Part shown: in pieces, positions 7,432 to 17,473 of the stretch | Layout of the letters: each line of letters begins with the position of its first letter | How positions within the stretch are numbered: position 1 is the stretch's first letter | NCBI RefSeq assembly: GCF_000153125.2 | Contig: NZ_CM002299.1 | Span: 1,422,975-1,486,974, forward strand | Source of the DNA: Congregibacter litoralis KT71 | Lineage (GTDB): Bacteria; Pseudomonadota; Gammaproteobacteria; Pseudomonadales; Halieaceae | Direction of reading: 5' to 3' | Length of the DNA: 64,000 bases | The notes under the pieces: model-generated | Told to the model about the DNA's origin: nothing | What the model saw: the letters and a program-made list of their open reading frames with translations, nothing else | The model's database searches: none | Translations under genes and position numbers: made by a program

Positions 7432-9831
7432 TCAGGTTTTTTTCTCCAGATGGGCGCGAAGCACGACTTCGATGCGGGGACCATACATGGGCCTGCCGTA
7501 GAGATAACCCTGAAAGTGCTTGCAGCCAAGGCTCTGGAGAACACGGGCCTGTGCTTCCTGCTCAATACCTTCCGCGATCACGGGCAGGCCCATGGCCTTC
7601 CCCAAAGCCAGAACCGCACCGGCGATAATGCGATCACTGTCGTCGCTGACAATGTGATCTACAAAGGATTTATCCAGCTTGAGGCGATCGATGGGCATGC
7701 GCTTGAGGTAGGACAGGGAGGAATAGCCCGTACCAAAATCATCGATGGCAAACATAACGCCGAGCGCGCGCAATTCGTGCATGTTCTCGATGAGTTTTTC
7801 CGTATCGTGCACCAACACACTTTCCGTCAGCTCAAGCTCGAGTTTCTCCGGGGGGAATTCCGTGTCTGCGAGCACCTTGCGGACCTGGGCCACAAAGTCC
7901 TCGGCACGAAACTGCGGTGCCGAGACATTAACCGCGAGGTGACCGAACTGTAGGCCCTCGGCAATCCATCGGCTGCCCTGAAGACAGGATTGTTCAAGCA
8001 CCCAGTGGCCTATATCCCGGATGAGCCCCGTACGCTCGGCCTGGGGGATGAACTGCGATGGTGAGACCGTGCCCAGCGTAAGGTGGTGCCAGCGCAAAAG
8101 CACTTCCAGACCCAGGAGAGAGCCATTGTCCGTGTTCACCTGGGGCTGAAAGGCGAGGCGGAACTCCTGGCGCGAAACTGCCTCCCGCAGAGCGGAATCA
8201 ATAAGCACGTTCTGAAAAGCCTGACGGGTGAGGTGCTCGGAGTAGAAACGAAAGGTGTCCCGACCCTGGTCTTTGGCGTTGTACATGGCCGCGTCGGCAT
8301 TACTCATCAGCGTTTCAGCGGTTTGCCCGTCCTCAGGATAAATGCTGATGCCGATGCTGGCACTCACGGAGATACTGCGGCCTTCCAGAATCATGGGTTT
8401 GCGCAGAGCCCCGATAATTTTCTCTGCGATATGCGTGGCATCGTCCGGCGTGCTTATGTCGTCCAGCACCATGAGGAACTCATCGCCGCCGATACGTCCC
8501 ACGCTGTCGTCATCCCGCAGCAATGCTTTAAGACGATTCGCTGTTGTCTTGAGCAGTTTATCCCCGGCGAAATGACCGAGACTGTCGTTGATGTTTTTGA
8601 AACTGTCGATATCCAGGAAAAACACCGCCAGATGGTCTGAGCGTCTCTGCGCTCGTCGGATACTGTGTTCCAGGCATTCGTTTACGAGAAAACGATTGGG
8701 CAAATTGGTGAGGGGGTCGTAGTGCGCGAGTTTCTGCAGCTGCTCTTCCGTTTCCTTGAGCTGACTGATATCGGTAAAAATCGCCATGAAGCCCCCATCG
8801 GGCCCATCAATTTTACTGATGGTGAGGAGCTCCGGAAAAACGGTGCCGGATTTTCGGCGGTTCCAGATCTCGCCGCGCCACACACCATCCCTTTGCAAGG
8901 TCTGCCACATGTCGGCGTAAAAGTCCCCATCATGGCGACCGGACCGAAGCAAGCTTGTCGGCTGCCCTATGGCGTCTTCCCGGCTATAGCCGGTAATGCG
9001 GGAGAAGGCGGCATTGACGTCACGGATGCGACCGTCCTTGTCGGATATAAGAATGCCTTCGCCGCTGTTCTTAAATACCGCCGCGGCCTGAAAAAGTCCG
9101 CGCCGGGCGGCATGCTCCTGGGAAATATCCCGGCCCACGGCGCAGATAACAGATTCGCGTTCAGCCGTTGCCGCCGACCAGGCGATAACGCGATAGCTGC
9201 CATCTCTGTGCCGATAGCGGTTTTCAAAATACAGGGTGTACATACCCTGAGAAAGCTTGCCCATTTCCGCGAGGGTGGCTTCCCGGTCCTCAGGGTGCAC
9301 GAGGTCAAGAAGGTTTTGCCCCTGAAGTTCCGCGTCGCCATGGCCAAGCACCAACTGCCAGGCGCTGTTGGTGAGGCGTATTTCTCCGTCAATGGAGGCC
9401 ACCAGATGCATGCCATTGGGCTGTTGAAAAAAAGCATCGTAGTACTGCTCGGCGCTGCGCTGGGTGGTGACATCGAGTAACACGCCCGCGGCGTGGGTAA
9501 CTGAAGCGTCGGGAGATGCATAGCTGCGGCCAATGGCCCGGTACCAACGGATATCACCATCGTCCAAGAGGGCTCGAAAATCCACCTCGATGAGTCCCGG
9601 CGCAGTGATAAGTTCAGCCATTGCCGACTGAAACCCAGCAACGTCTTCGTCAAGAATCTGCCCGATGATGGTGTCGACGCCCAGGGGTAGCTCATCAGCC
9701 CGCACCTGCAACATGGCGATGCCATCGTCCGATAGCTGAAACTCGCCACTGCTCGCATCCCAGCGCCAGGTGCCAATGCCGGCCTCCAGAAACACCGCCT
9801 CGCTCTGGGGCAATAAGTTTGTCGTGCTCAC
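7432..9831 (-). CDS. PAS-PAS-PAS-GGDEF-EAL cyclic-di-GMP turnover protein
   Basis: This 799-residue protein shows three PAS-like regions (about residues 1-110, 125-235 and 245-360). A diguanylate cyclase domain follows, starting 'HYDPLTNLPNRF' and holding an intact GGDEF motif ('RIGGDEFLM'). The C-terminal phosphodiesterase domain has 'LEVLLRW' at the EAL position, 'NVSAPQFR', 'ELTES' and 'DDFGTGYSSLSYL'. The EVL form of the signature occurs in active enzymes, so both activities could be present. No transmembrane segment or signal peptide is visible, so it should be a cytoplasmic sensor, with the PAS domains binding a ligand, heme or flavin. It stands alone between convergent and co-directional neighbours, and its target pathway is unknown. 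Confidence 0.93.
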   Translation of the reverse strand: MSTTNLLPQSEAVFLEAGIGTWRWDASSGEFQLSDDGIAMLQVRADELPLGVDTIIGQILDEDVAGFQSAMAELITAPGLIEVDFRALLDDGDIRWYRAIGRSYASPDASVTHAAGVLLDVTTQRSAEQYYDAFFQQPNGMHLVASIDGEIRLTNSAWQLVLGHGDAELQGQNLLDLVHPEDREATLAEMGKLSQGMYTLYFENRYRHRDGSYRVIAWSAATAERESVICAVGRDISQEHAARRGLFQAAAVFKNSGEGILISDKDGRIRDVNAAFSRITGYSREDAIGQPTSLLRSGRHDGDFYADMWQTLQRDGVWRGEIWNRRKSGTVFPELLTISKIDGPDGGFMAIFTDISQLKETEEQLQKLAHYDPLTNLPNRFLVNECLEHSIRRAQRRSDHLAVFFLDIDSFKNINDSLGHFAGDKLLKTTANRLKALLRDDDSVGRIGGDEFLMVLDDISTPDDATHIAEKIIGALRKPMILEGRSISVSASIGISIYPEDGQTAETLMSNADAAMYNAKDQGRDTFRFYSEHLTRQAFQNVLIDSALREAVSRQEFRLAFQPQVNTDNGSLLGLEVLLRWHHLTLGTVSPSQFIPQAERTGLIRDIGHWVLEQSCLQGSRWIAEGLQFGHLAVNVSAPQFRAEDFVAQVRKVLADTEFPPEKLELELTESVLVHDTEKLIENMHELRALGVMFAIDDFGTGYSSLSYLKRMPIDRLKLDKSFVDHIVSDDSDRIIAGAVLALGKAMGLPVIAEGIEQEAQARVLQSLGCKHFQGYLYGRPMYGPRIEVVLRAHLEKKT

Positions 9832-9974
9832 TCTTCGCTACCGCCTCTTCAGAACCTGCACCCTCGAGTCTAGAGACCTTTCAAGAAGAGCGCCATTGGG
9901 CTGTAAGACGGTTTTGTTACACGACTCAGGGTGCTGGAGCAACGATTGATCGTCCATGGCCTTCCGGCCAAAAG

Positions 9975-12872
9975 CTATCCGACGGTAGTTTCATCCTCGC
10001 TGCTCTCGCGGAAGCTGTCTATTGATGGACAGGCACAAAACAAATTGCGGTCGCCGTAGACATTGTCGATGCGACTGACGGGTGGCCAGTATTTGTCCTG
10101 CTGCAGGGAGTCCATGGCAAATGCGGCCTGCTTGCGGCTGTAAGCGTGAGTCCACTCCTCGGCAGTGAGATCTTGCAGGGTGTGCGGCGCGTTTACCAGA
10201 GGATTGTCTTCGAGGGACCAGCGGCCGTTTTCGACTTCGCGGATTTCCTCCCGGATTGTGATCAGGGCATCACAGAAGCGATCGATCTCGGCAAGGGATT
10301 CCGACTCCGTGGGCTCAATCATCAGGGTGCCCGCAACGGGGAAGGACATGGTGGGCGCATGAAAGCCAAAATCCATAAGACGCTTGGCGATGTCCTCTTC
10401 GCCGATACCGCTGGCTTCCTTGATGGGCCTGATATCGATAATGCACTCATGAGCCACGGTGCCGCTGCTGCCGGTGTAGAGCACGGCAAAATGATCGCGC
10501 AGGCGATGGGCAATGTAGTTGGCGGAAACAATGGCCACCTTGCTGGCGTGGGTCAGTCCGGAGGCTCCCATGAGCGCGATGTAGGCCCAGGAAATGGGCA
10601 GGATGGATGCGCTGCCGTAGGGCGTGGCACAGACCACATCGTTGTCATCCGACAGGCCCGGCACGGGTCTGACCGGGTGAGAGGGCAGGAAGGGCTGGAG
10701 ATGGGCGCCTACACCAATGGGACCCATGCCGGGCCCGCCACCGCCGTGAGGAATGCAGAAGGTTTTGTGCAGGTTCAGGTGGGAGACATCAGCACCGAAT
10801 TTACCGGGAGCGGCCAGCCCCACCAGAGCATTGAGGTTGGCGCCGTCGACATAAACCTGCCCGCCATGCTCGTGGACAATGGCGCAGACCTCGACGATAC
10901 CCTCTTCAAACACGCCGTGCGTGGAGGGGTAGGTGACCATGATGGCCGCCAATTCGGCGCTGTGCTTTTCGGCTTTTTGGCGGAGGTCGCCAATGTCCAC
11001 GTTACCCAGGGCATCGCACTCAACGATGACCACGCGCATGCCCGCGAGGACGGCACTCGCGGGATTGGTGCCGTGGGCCGAGGAGGGAATAAGGCAGATA
11101 TTGCGATCGTGATCGCCACGGCTTTCATGATAGCGCTTGATCACCAGGAGACCCGCGTATTCACCCTGAGACCCGGCGTTCGGCTGCAGGGACACGGCAT
11201 CGTAGCCCGTGCATTCCGTGAGCATACGCTCCAGATCCGTCAGTAATTCACTGTAACCCCTGGTCTGATCAGCGGGAGCAAAGGGATGCAGAGCGCCAAA
11301 GCCTTCCCAGGTGACGGGCAGCATTTCCGTTGTGGCGTTGAGTTTCATGGTGCAGCTGCCCAGGGCAATCATGGAGCGGTTGAGGGCGATGTCCTTGCTC
11401 TCCAGACGCCGCATGTAGCGCAGCATTTCGGTCTCTGAGTGGTATTCGTTAAACAGGGGATGCTGAAGATAATCCACATCCCGCTGCAAAGCGTCAGGAA
11501 TACCGCTCTCGGCGCTGAGCGCGTCGACGTTCACGGCTTCGCCGGTGATCACCTCAATCAGTAATGCGAGGTCCGCGCGTGTGGTCGTTTCGTCAAGGGA
11601 AATACCCAGGGTGTCTTCTTTGTCACAACGGAGATTGATGTTGTGCTCTTTGGCGCGTGCGAGAATGGCGTCCCGCTGCCCCTTGGGATCAATGGTGAGG
11701 GTGTCAACGAAATGCTGGTTCTCGATAGCAATGCCGCTGCTGCGCAGGGCCGTCGCAAGGCCTGCGGTTAACAGTTGCACGCGCTCCGCGATGCGACGGA
11801 GACCTTCGGGGCCGTGGTACATGGCGTAAAACGCCGCCATCACCGCCAGCAGAGCCTGCGCGGTGCAGATATTGCTGGTGGCCTTTTCCCGGCGGATATG
11901 TTGTTCCCGGGTCTGCATGGCCATGCGCAGGGCAGGGCGACCATCGCGATCTACGGAGACACCGATGATGCGACCGGGAGTGGAGCGCTTGTAGGCATCC
12001 CGGGTGGCAAAAAATGCCGCGTGGGGACCACCAAAGCCCATGGGCACGCCAAAGCGCTGGCTGTTGCCGACGACCACATCGGCTCCCAGATCTCCCGGCG
12101 CCTTGAGTAACAGCAAAGCCAGAAGATCACTGGCGACGACAACGAGGGTGTTCTTGGCATGGGCGCTTTCAATCAGAGCGCTGGGATCGGAAATCTCGCC
12201 ACTGCTGCCGGGGTACTGCAAAAATAGTCCGAAGGCCTCGCCGTTTTGCAATTCCGTCGCCGCGTCGCCGTACACAATGTCGATGCCCAGGGGTTCCGCG
12301 CGGGTCTGCAGTACCGCCAGGGTCTGGGGGTGACAATCGCTATCGACAATAAAGCGCGTGCTCTTATTTTTTTTGTTCACCCGCTGGGTAAGCGTCATGG
12401 CCTCGGCGGCAGCGCTCGCCTCATCCAGCATGGATGCGTTCGCCAGCTCCATGCCCGTGAGATCCATGATGACCTGCTGGTAACTCAGCAGCGCCTCGAG
12501 ACGGCCCTGAGAGATTTCTGCCTGATAGGGCGTATAGGCGGTGTACCAGCCCGGATTTTCCAGCACATTTCGCTGTATCACCGCCGGTGTATGGGTGCCG
12601 TAGTAACCCATACCGATAAAGTTTTTACAGAGATGATTTTGCTCCGCCATGGCCTTCAGCCGGGCGATGACATCCACCTCCCGTTGGGGATCATCCAGAT
12701 TCATGGCGGCGCCCAGGCGGATGTTGGCGGGAACCGTTGCATCGATAAGCGCATCCACGCTGGCGTAGCCCACCGCCAGGGCCATTTCGCTCTGTTGCGC
12801 TTCGCTGGGGCCTATGTGCCGCGCGATAAACTCATCATGACCTTCAAGGTTTGTCAGGCGTTCCATGCTCAT
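9975..12872 (-). CDS. gcvP: Glycine dehydrogenase (decarboxylating), P protein of the glycine cleavage system
   Basis: The 965-residue length fits the single-chain GcvP. The N-terminus reads '[13 protein letters not shown]', and the PLP-lysine site is '[19 protein letters not shown]' (about residue 705). The C-terminus carries '[20 protein letters not shown]'. It decarboxylates glycine and passes the aminomethyl group to lipoyl-GcvH. No gcvT or gcvH is next to it, so those must lie elsewhere. Two starts are possible, 12872 and an ATG two codons later; neither has a strong ribosome site. If the upstream catabolic block yields sarcosine and then glycine, GcvP would be the next step, but the genes lie on opposite strands and this link is only a suggestion. 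Confidence 0.96.
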   Translation of the reverse strand: MSMERLTNLEGHDEFIARHIGPSEAQQSEMALAVGYASVDALIDATVPANIRLGAAMNLDDPQREVDVIARLKAMAEQNHLCKNFIGMGYYGTHTPAVIQRNVLENPGWYTAYTPYQAEISQGRLEALLSYQQVIMDLTGMELANASMLDEASAAAEAMTLTQRVNKKNKSTRFIVDSDCHPQTLAVLQTRAEPLGIDIVYGDAATELQNGEAFGLFLQYPGSSGEISDPSALIESAHAKNTLVVVASDLLALLLLKAPGDLGADVVVGNSQRFGVPMGFGGPHAAFFATRDAYKRSTPGRIIGVSVDRDGRPALRMAMQTREQHIRREKATSNICTAQALLAVMAAFYAMYHGPEGLRRIAERVQLLTAGLATALRSSGIAIENQHFVDTLTIDPKGQRDAILARAKEHNINLRCDKEDTLGISLDETTTRADLALLIEVITGEAVNVDALSAESGIPDALQRDVDYLQHPLFNEYHSETEMLRYMRRLESKDIALNRSMIALGSCTMKLNATTEMLPVTWEGFGALHPFAPADQTRGYSELLTDLERMLTECTGYDAVSLQPNAGSQGEYAGLLVIKRYHESRGDHDRNICLIPSSAHGTNPASAVLAGMRVVIVECDALGNVDIGDLRQKAEKHSAELAAIMVTYPSTHGVFEEGIVEVCAIVHEHGGQVYVDGANLNALVGLAAPGKFGADVSHLNLHKTFCIPHGGGGPGMGPIGVGAHLQPFLPSHPVRPVPGLSDDNDVVCATPYGSASILPISWAYIALMGASGLTHASKVAIVSANYIAHRLRDHFAVLYTGSSGTVAHECIIDIRPIKEASGIGEEDIAKRLMDFGFHAPTMSFPVAGTLMIEPTESESLAEIDRFCDALITIREEIREVENGRWSLEDNPLVNAPHTLQDLTAEEWTHAYSRKQAAFAMDSLQQDKYWPPVSRIDNVYGDRNLFCACPSIDSFRESSEDETTVG

Positions 12873-13033
12873 AGGGGGGTTCCGACTGTAGGGACAAAGC
12901 GTCTCGGGAAAGCCGGCGATTCTAGCAGCGTCGCCGAGGCAGCAGCAATTCGCGTGGCGGTTTTGTATATCTTATGCCGCGCCTCCTTTACACTCTCGAG
13001 CTCCCCAACGGAGTGGCCTTGGAGGGCCATCGG

Positions 13034-14257
13034 ATGGACCTTAGGAACATTGACGCCGCCGCGGCAGGATTCAGTGAAAAACGCCTGGCGCGCATCGGCG
13101 AACACCTTGATCAAAGCTATGTTCAGCCGCAAAAAATCGCCGGCTGCCTCACGGCGGTGCTCCGGGGAGGACAGCTCGCCTACCTCCAGGGAGCCGGTGA
13201 TCGCGACCGGGAGCGTCAGCTTCCCATAACGGATGACACCTTGTTCCGGATTTACTCCATGACCAAGCCCGTGGTTTCCATTGCGCTGATGACCCTGTGG
13301 GAGCGAGGACTGTTTACCCTCGATGATCCCGTCCACCGCTTTATTCCGCAGTGGAAGGATCTTCGGGTCCGGGAAGGGGGCGCCTGGCCGGAGTTTCAAA
13401 CCCGGCAGGCAGAGCGCCCCATGCGCATCCGGGACCTCCTCACCCACCAGTCGGGTCTCACCTATGACTTTATGCAGACGACGGAGATCGATCGCGCCTA
13501 TCGAAAGCTCAAGCTTGCCTGGCCGAGCAAGGGCTACACCCTCGATGACATGATCGAGCAGCTGGCGACCCTGCCCCTGGAGTTTTCGCCGGGCGAGCGC
13601 TGGAACTATTCTGTTGCTACCGATGTGTTGGGCTACCTCATTGAGCGCATCAGCGGACACAGTCTGCCGGATTATCTTCGCGCGGTAATCTTTGAGCCTC
13701 TGGGAATGCGTGACACCACTTTCAGTCCCCGGGAAGATCAGCTCCCCCGTTTTGCATCCTGCTACGTACGCGATGCCCGGAAGCGTGTGGTGCTTCAGGA
13801 CGATGCCCAGGCGTCCCGTTACGTGGACAGAAGCTTTTTTTCCGGCGGGGGTGGGCTGCTTTCTACCGTCGAGGACTACCTGCGTTTTTGTCAGATGCTT
13901 CTTGGCGGCGGTACCGCAAACGGCGAGACAATCATCGGTCGAAAAACCCTGGACCTGATGGTGGCTAACCATCTGCCGGGGGGTGCCGATCTGGCCAGCG
14001 TTGCCATGGCGGGCTTTACGGAGACAGACCATGAAGGCGTCGGCTTTGGGCTGGGTTTTGCGTCCAAGATTGACCCCGTAAAGAATGGTTACCCCGCCAC
14101 CCGGGGGTCTTACTATTGGGGGGGTATGGCCAGCACGCTCTTCTGGGTGGATCCGGCGGAGGATCTTGCCGTGGTGTTTATGACGCAGCTCATACCCTCG
14201 AGCACATTTAACTTTCGGGGGCAGCTCGAGGCACTGGTATACGCGGCGCTGGACTAA
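13034..14257 (+). CDS. Serine hydrolase of the beta-lactamase/class C family (EstB-like esterase)
   Basis: About 407 residues from ATG 13034, which has GGAGG at 13021-13025 eight bases upstream; the frame is open from 12974 but that part is not conserved-looking. The SxxK nucleophile motif is 'YSMTKP' (about residue 75). The second motif tyrosine lies in 'GERWNYSVATDVLGYLIE', and the C-terminal part contains 'SYYWGGMASTLFWVDP', typical of EstB-type esterases. No signal peptide is visible, so it is probably a cytoplasmic esterase rather than a periplasmic beta-lactamase. It is divergent from gcvP and its last 4 bases overlap the end of greB on the other strand. Confidence 0.85.
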   Translation: MDLRNIDAAAAGFSEKRLARIGEHLDQSYVQPQKIAGCLTAVLRGGQLAYLQGAGDRDRERQLPITDDTLFRIYSMTKPVVSIALMTLWERGLFTLDDPVHRFIPQWKDLRVREGGAWPEFQTRQAERPMRIRDLLTHQSGLTYDFMQTTEIDRAYRKLKLAWPSKGYTLDDMIEQLATLPLEFSPGERWNYSVATDVLGYLIERISGHSLPDYLRAVIFEPLGMRDTTFSPREDQLPRFASCYVRDARKRVVLQDDAQASRYVDRSFFSGGGGLLSTVEDYLRFCQMLLGGGTANGETIIGRKTLDLMVANHLPGGADLASVAMAGFTETDHEGVGFGLGFASKIDPVKNGYPATRGSYYWGGMASTLFWVDPAEDLAVVFMTQLIPSSTFNFRGQLEALVYAALD

Positions 14258-14811
14258 TCTTCACCCGGCTTCGTTTCATCCGGAGTCTTTTCAGCCTGCG
14301 TGTCAGGGGTGGTCGGGAGGTAGCTCACAGCAAGAACCTCGAGCTCTCTCAGGCCGCCGGGACTCTCGAGGTTAACGCAGTCACCGACGCTCTTTCCCAG
14401 TAGCGCCCGAGCAATAGGCGCATCGATGGACACTTCGCCGCGGGAAGATTCAAACTCGTCGGGCCCCAGGATCCTGATGGTCCGGGAGACAGCATGTTGG
14501 TCTTCCACCTCTACGGTGGCCCCAAAGAAAATGCGTGTCCTGTCCGTCGGAGGCTCGCGCACCACCTGAAGCACCTCCAGTCGCTTACTGATAAATCGCA
14601 CGCGGCTATCGATCTCTCGAAGTCGCTTCTTGCCGTAGATATAGTCGCCGTTTTCTGAGCGGTCGCCGTTCTTGGCGGCATCCTGCACCGCCAGAGCGAC
14701 TACGGGACGCTCCTGGCGCCATAGGCGATCGAGTTCAGCGCGCAGCCGCGCCTCACCCGCAGCGGTGATCAGTGGCGTCCCTTTCGGACGTGGTGCTCGA
14801 TAGCGTCCCAT
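14254..14811 (-). CDS. greB: Transcription elongation factor GreB
   Basis: The 185-residue protein has the GreB N-terminal coiled-coil signature: 'GDRSENGDYIYGKKRLREID' at about residues 50-70, followed by 'VRFISKRLE'. The acidic tip residues D and E that reach the RNA polymerase active site are within 'NGDRSENGDY'. The C-terminal FKBP-like domain has 'GKSVGDCVNLESPGG'. GreB rescues backtracked polymerase by stimulating transcript cleavage. An acidic and threonine-rich tail of about 20 residues ('TTPDTQAEKTPDETKPGED') extends beyond the usual end. The gene ends convergently with the esterase gene, overlapping it by 4 bases. Confidence 0.93.
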   Translation of the reverse strand: MGRYRAPRPKGTPLITAAGEARLRAELDRLWRQERPVVALAVQDAAKNGDRSENGDYIYGKKRLREIDSRVRFISKRLEVLQVVREPPTDRTRIFFGATVEVEDQHAVSRTIRILGPDEFESSRGEVSIDAPIARALLGKSVGDCVNLESPGGLRELEVLAVSYLPTTPDTQAEKTPDETKPGED

Positions 14812-14993
14812 AGGCCCTATTCTAGCCCGTCACAAGTCCCCGGCGCTTATCTGCAGCCGCACCGCGCTGACAGGCGGACGGCGGAGGACGGACGATGACG
14901 AGCCGAGAGCGGGGTACGAGGAAAGGGTGGTGGGGAGCGGCACAGCGAGTGCAACATTTGCCCGCAGTATTGGGAGCGCACTACACTTCGCGT

Positions 14994-15866
14994 ATGAAAC
15001 AGCTAAGAACACTATCAGGGGCCATCGCAGTCGCGGCAGCTTTCACCTTCAACGCAGGGGCCTGGGGGCAATGCGTCACGGTTCAGGGAGACCCCGTAGA
15101 AGGCGGGCTGATCTGGGCAAAGGTGGGCCAGGGGGAGGAAGTCTGGCTTGATGATCGGTCGCTAGCGGTGCTTCCCAATGGCTATGTTGTCGCCGGGTTT
15201 CATCGGGATGCATCAGCGAGCAGCATTCTCAAAGTAGGCAAAGACTGCGAAGTGGAGCTGCGCGTTGCACAGCGCGAGTATCGGATACAGAGAGTAGAGG
15301 GTGTGCCTCAGAGAACGGTGACACCCCCCAAAGAGCAGCTGGAGCGTATTCGACGGGAGCGTCAGCTGGTGGCCGCCGCAAAAGCCGAGGTGGTAGAGCG
15401 TCCCGATTGGCTGATGCAGATTGACGGGGGGTTTGTGTGGCCGGTCAAGGGGCCGATCTCCGGCGTCTATGGAAGCCAGCGTGTTTACAACGGCAAGCCG
15501 GGAAACCCGCATTACGGGGTGGATATTGCCGTGCCCACGGGTACGCCGGTGTATGCGCCGGCCGCGGGACGGGTGACCCTTGCCGAGCCCGACCTCTTTT
15601 ATTCAGGGGGCACGGTGATTCTGGATCACGGTTATGGGCTTTCCTCTTCTTTTCTGCACATGAGCGCCGTGACCGCAAAGGTGGGGGACGAGCTTACTCA
15701 GGGCGAAAAGATCGGAGAGGTGGGTGCTACAGGCAGGGCAACGGGGCCGCACCTGGACTGGCGCATGAGCTGGCAGGACCGGCGCGTGGACCCGCAGCGG
15801 CTGGTGCCGCCCATGGCCACAGACAATACAGAGAATACAGACAAAAAAGTCCCGGCGGCCAGGTAG
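14994..15866 (+). CDS. Exported M23-family (LytM-type) peptidase
   Basis: About 290 residues from ATG 14994, where a signal peptide begins (MKQLRTLSGAIAVAAAF, cut near AWGQ). An upstream in-frame start at 14895 would place this signal internally. The C-terminal M23 domain shows the zinc motif HxxxD in 'HYGVDIAVPTG', the following 'PVYAPAAGRV' and 'SSFLHMS'. The last metal motif reads 'GPHLDWRM', with Asp where many members have the second His of HxH. A basic linker 'ERIRRERQLVAAAKAE' links the N-terminal part to the peptidase domain. It likely cuts peptidoglycan cross-links or activates amidases in the periplasm. The tail 'DNTENTDKK' comes from a small tandem duplication. Confidence 0.88.
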   Translation: MKQLRTLSGAIAVAAAFTFNAGAWGQCVTVQGDPVEGGLIWAKVGQGEEVWLDDRSLAVLPNGYVVAGFHRDASASSILKVGKDCEVELRVAQREYRIQRVEGVPQRTVTPPKEQLERIRRERQLVAAAKAEVVERPDWLMQIDGGFVWPVKGPISGVYGSQRVYNGKPGNPHYGVDIAVPTGTPVYAPAAGRVTLAEPDLFYSGGTVILDHGYGLSSSFLHMSAVTAKVGDELTQGEKIGEVGATGRATGPHLDWRMSWQDRRVDPQRLVPPMATDNTENTDKKVPAAR

Positions 15867-15933
15867 TACGCTCCCAGGGAAAGTTCACCAGGAGAGCGTA
15901 GCATCGGTTTTTGCGCGCCGGCCGCCTCGTCCG

Positions 15934-15995
15934 AGCGGCCTATTACGGCCGCTTGGCTAGCTGCTTAGATAGCGGCTTGTATGAAAAGCCGCTTA
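15934..15995. repeat. Two inverted repeats between convergent genes
   Basis: Two hairpins lie between the M23 gene and the convergent exported-protein gene. The first is AGCGGCC-TATTAC-GGCCGCT at 15934-15953. The second is an 8-bp AGCGGCTT/AAGCCGCT pair at about 15971-15993. Neither is followed by a T run on either strand, so they are weak terminator candidates; the second overlaps the stop of the leftward gene. Confidence 0.4.
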
Positions 15996-16586
15996 CATGG
16001 CATCCGCTTTTTCAATACCCACGGCAAGGGCCTGGGTAAAGGTAATGACGACGGACTGCCCGATGCTGAGCTGTTCGATACGCTGCGCCGGCACATCACC
16101 AATGACATGGGCTTTGCCCCGGGAATCCATGATCGTCACGGTGCCCAGCAAACGGTTCATGCCCTCGATGGTGCACACGGCGCGTACGGCAGAAATCATG
16201 GCGCCGCCCGGGGACTGTTCTGCACCGGAGACGCCGGCATCAGCGCCCTCTACCCAGGGATTGGCCAGCTCTTCTTCCGTGGGCTCTCGCAGATCGGCGG
16301 CAATGGCGGCGATATAGGTCACCACAAGGAAATCCCCGGGGGCGACCTCGGAGAGTCGTGTTACCTGGGGATCGACAATGGTCGTCATCTGCTCACCGGT
16401 GGGAAGCTCCAGAACCAGCTCGCGGGTCTCCGTGTCCACGGCGATCACTTCGGCATCAATCTCAATGGCCATGGCTCGCTCGGCGTGATCGGACATGGCT
16501 TCTTCGTGATGAGCGGCGCCGGCGAAGGGCGCTGCGGCCAGGTTCGCTGCCAGGAACAGGGCGGAGAGTGTTTTGTTGATTGACAT
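15993..16586 (-). CDS. Exported protein of unknown function
   Basis: The start is set at the ATG at 16584-16586, where a clear signal peptide begins ('MSINKTLSALFLAANLAAAP' and then AGAAHHEEA). The mature part, about 175 residues, is acidic and rich in beta-strand-like stretches ('EVIAVDTETRELVLELPTG', 'GDFLVVTYIAAIAADLREP'). It resembles periplasmic proteins that repeat a small beta-barrel unit. I recognise no enzyme motif and no named family. It should be periplasmic. The open frame continues upstream to 16676, but that stretch is not signal-like. It is divergent from the Trm112-like gene. Confidence 0.7.
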   Translation of the reverse strand: MSINKTLSALFLAANLAAAPFAGAAHHEEAMSDHAERAMAIEIDAEVIAVDTETRELVLELPTGEQMTTIVDPQVTRLSEVAPGDFLVVTYIAAIAADLREPTEEELANPWVEGADAGVSGAEQSPGGAMISAVRAVCTIEGMNRLLGTVTIMDSRGKAHVIGDVPAQRIEQLSIGQSVVITFTQALAVGIEKADAM

Positions 16587-16735
16587 AGTCTTGTCTCGTT
16601 GAGGGCTTGAAAGATAAGAAAGATGAAAAGTGTCGTGTAACGAAGCGGGAAGCACAAGAGAAACACGCCCCTGCACTCCAGTATAGGGCTAAAAAATCGT
16701 ATACTCCCGTTTTTGCAAAAAAAGGAAAAGCATCG

Positions 16736-16921
16736 GTGCTCGACAAGAAGCTTTTAAGCATTCTGGTGTGTCCCGTGAGCAAGGCTCCCCTGGAGTATCA
16801 CGAGGCAAGCGAGGAGCTGTTCTGTAAAGCCAGCGGCCTGGCCTATCCCGTGCGTGATGGCATACCTGTCATGCTCGAAGAAGAAGCTCGGCAACTCACC
16901 GCTGACGAAAAACTCGGCTGA
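16736..16921 (+). CDS. Trm112/UPF0434 family small protein (YcaR-like)
   Basis: This 61-residue protein starts at GTG 16736, with AAGGAAAA about 9 bases upstream; the frame is open further upstream but without a plausible start region. It reads '[17 protein letters not shown]' then '[20 protein letters not shown]', the signature of the UPF0434/Trm112p-like family. Only one of the usual zinc-type cysteines is clear (LVCP), plus one in 'LFCKASG'. Eukaryotic Trm112 activates methyltransferases; the bacterial role is not settled. Members often lie beside lpxK/kdsB, but here the neighbour is a HIT-family gene. Confidence 0.85.
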   Translation: MLDKKLLSILVCPVSKAPLEYHEASEELFCKASGLAYPVRDGIPVMLEEEARQLTADEKLG

Positions 16922-17021
16922 CATCGCGGGTCAGACGGTAGTAACGCGGCCCCCGAGCGGAGAATCACTCAGGTAGCAGATCGTCATAACAGCAGCGCAT
17001 CACAGGAGCTAGGGATCAGAC

Positions 17022-17369
17022 ATGGCGGACAGTATTTTTACAAAGATTATCAACGGTGAGATTCCCGCAGAGAAAATCTACGAGGACGAGCACTGTATCG
17101 CCATCAATGACATCAGCCCCCAGGCGCCGGTGCACGTGCTGCTCATCCCCAAAAAAGCCATCGAAAAGCTGTCCGATGCCGAGGATGGCGATCAGGCGCT
17201 CCTGGGGCACCTGATGCTGGCTGCAGGGAGGGTTGCCCGGCAGTTGGGTGTCGCTGACGCCTTCCGGCTTATCATCAATAACGGTGAGGGCGCGGGGATG
17301 ACCGTTCACCACCTGCATATGCACATTATTGCAGGCGGCACCCTCAGTGAAGGTAAAATGGTGGGCTGA
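17022..17369 (+). CDS. HIT-family nucleotide-binding protein (HinT-like)
   Basis: A 115-residue histidine-triad protein. The catalytic motif HxHxH is seen as 'VHHLHMHIIAGG' near residue 100, and the N-terminus has 'IFTKIINGEIPAEKIYEDE', typical of HinT. The family hydrolyses purine nucleoside phosphoramidates, including adenylated lysine side products of aminoacyl-tRNA synthetases. It lies about 100 bases upstream of alaS on the same strand. Length and motif fit a complete gene. Confidence 0.93.
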   Translation: MADSIFTKIINGEIPAEKIYEDEHCIAINDISPQAPVHVLLIPKKAIEKLSDAEDGDQALLGHLMLAAGRVARQLGVADAFRLIINNGEGAGMTVHHLHMHIIAGGTLSEGKMVG

Positions 17370-17473
17370 GTCCTTCACAGCTGAATTCCCCGGACGGTGC
17401 AAACAACGACACCGTCCACCTATCTTACATTCGCGATCCGGCAGGCCCGGAGTGCTAGCAGAGAGAGCAAGGC

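Noticed and set aside
12246..13229. A 327-codon rightward frame across the gcvP start and the esterase start
   Set aside because: It lies antisense to the conserved N-terminus of GcvP and out of frame with the esterase; no family match.
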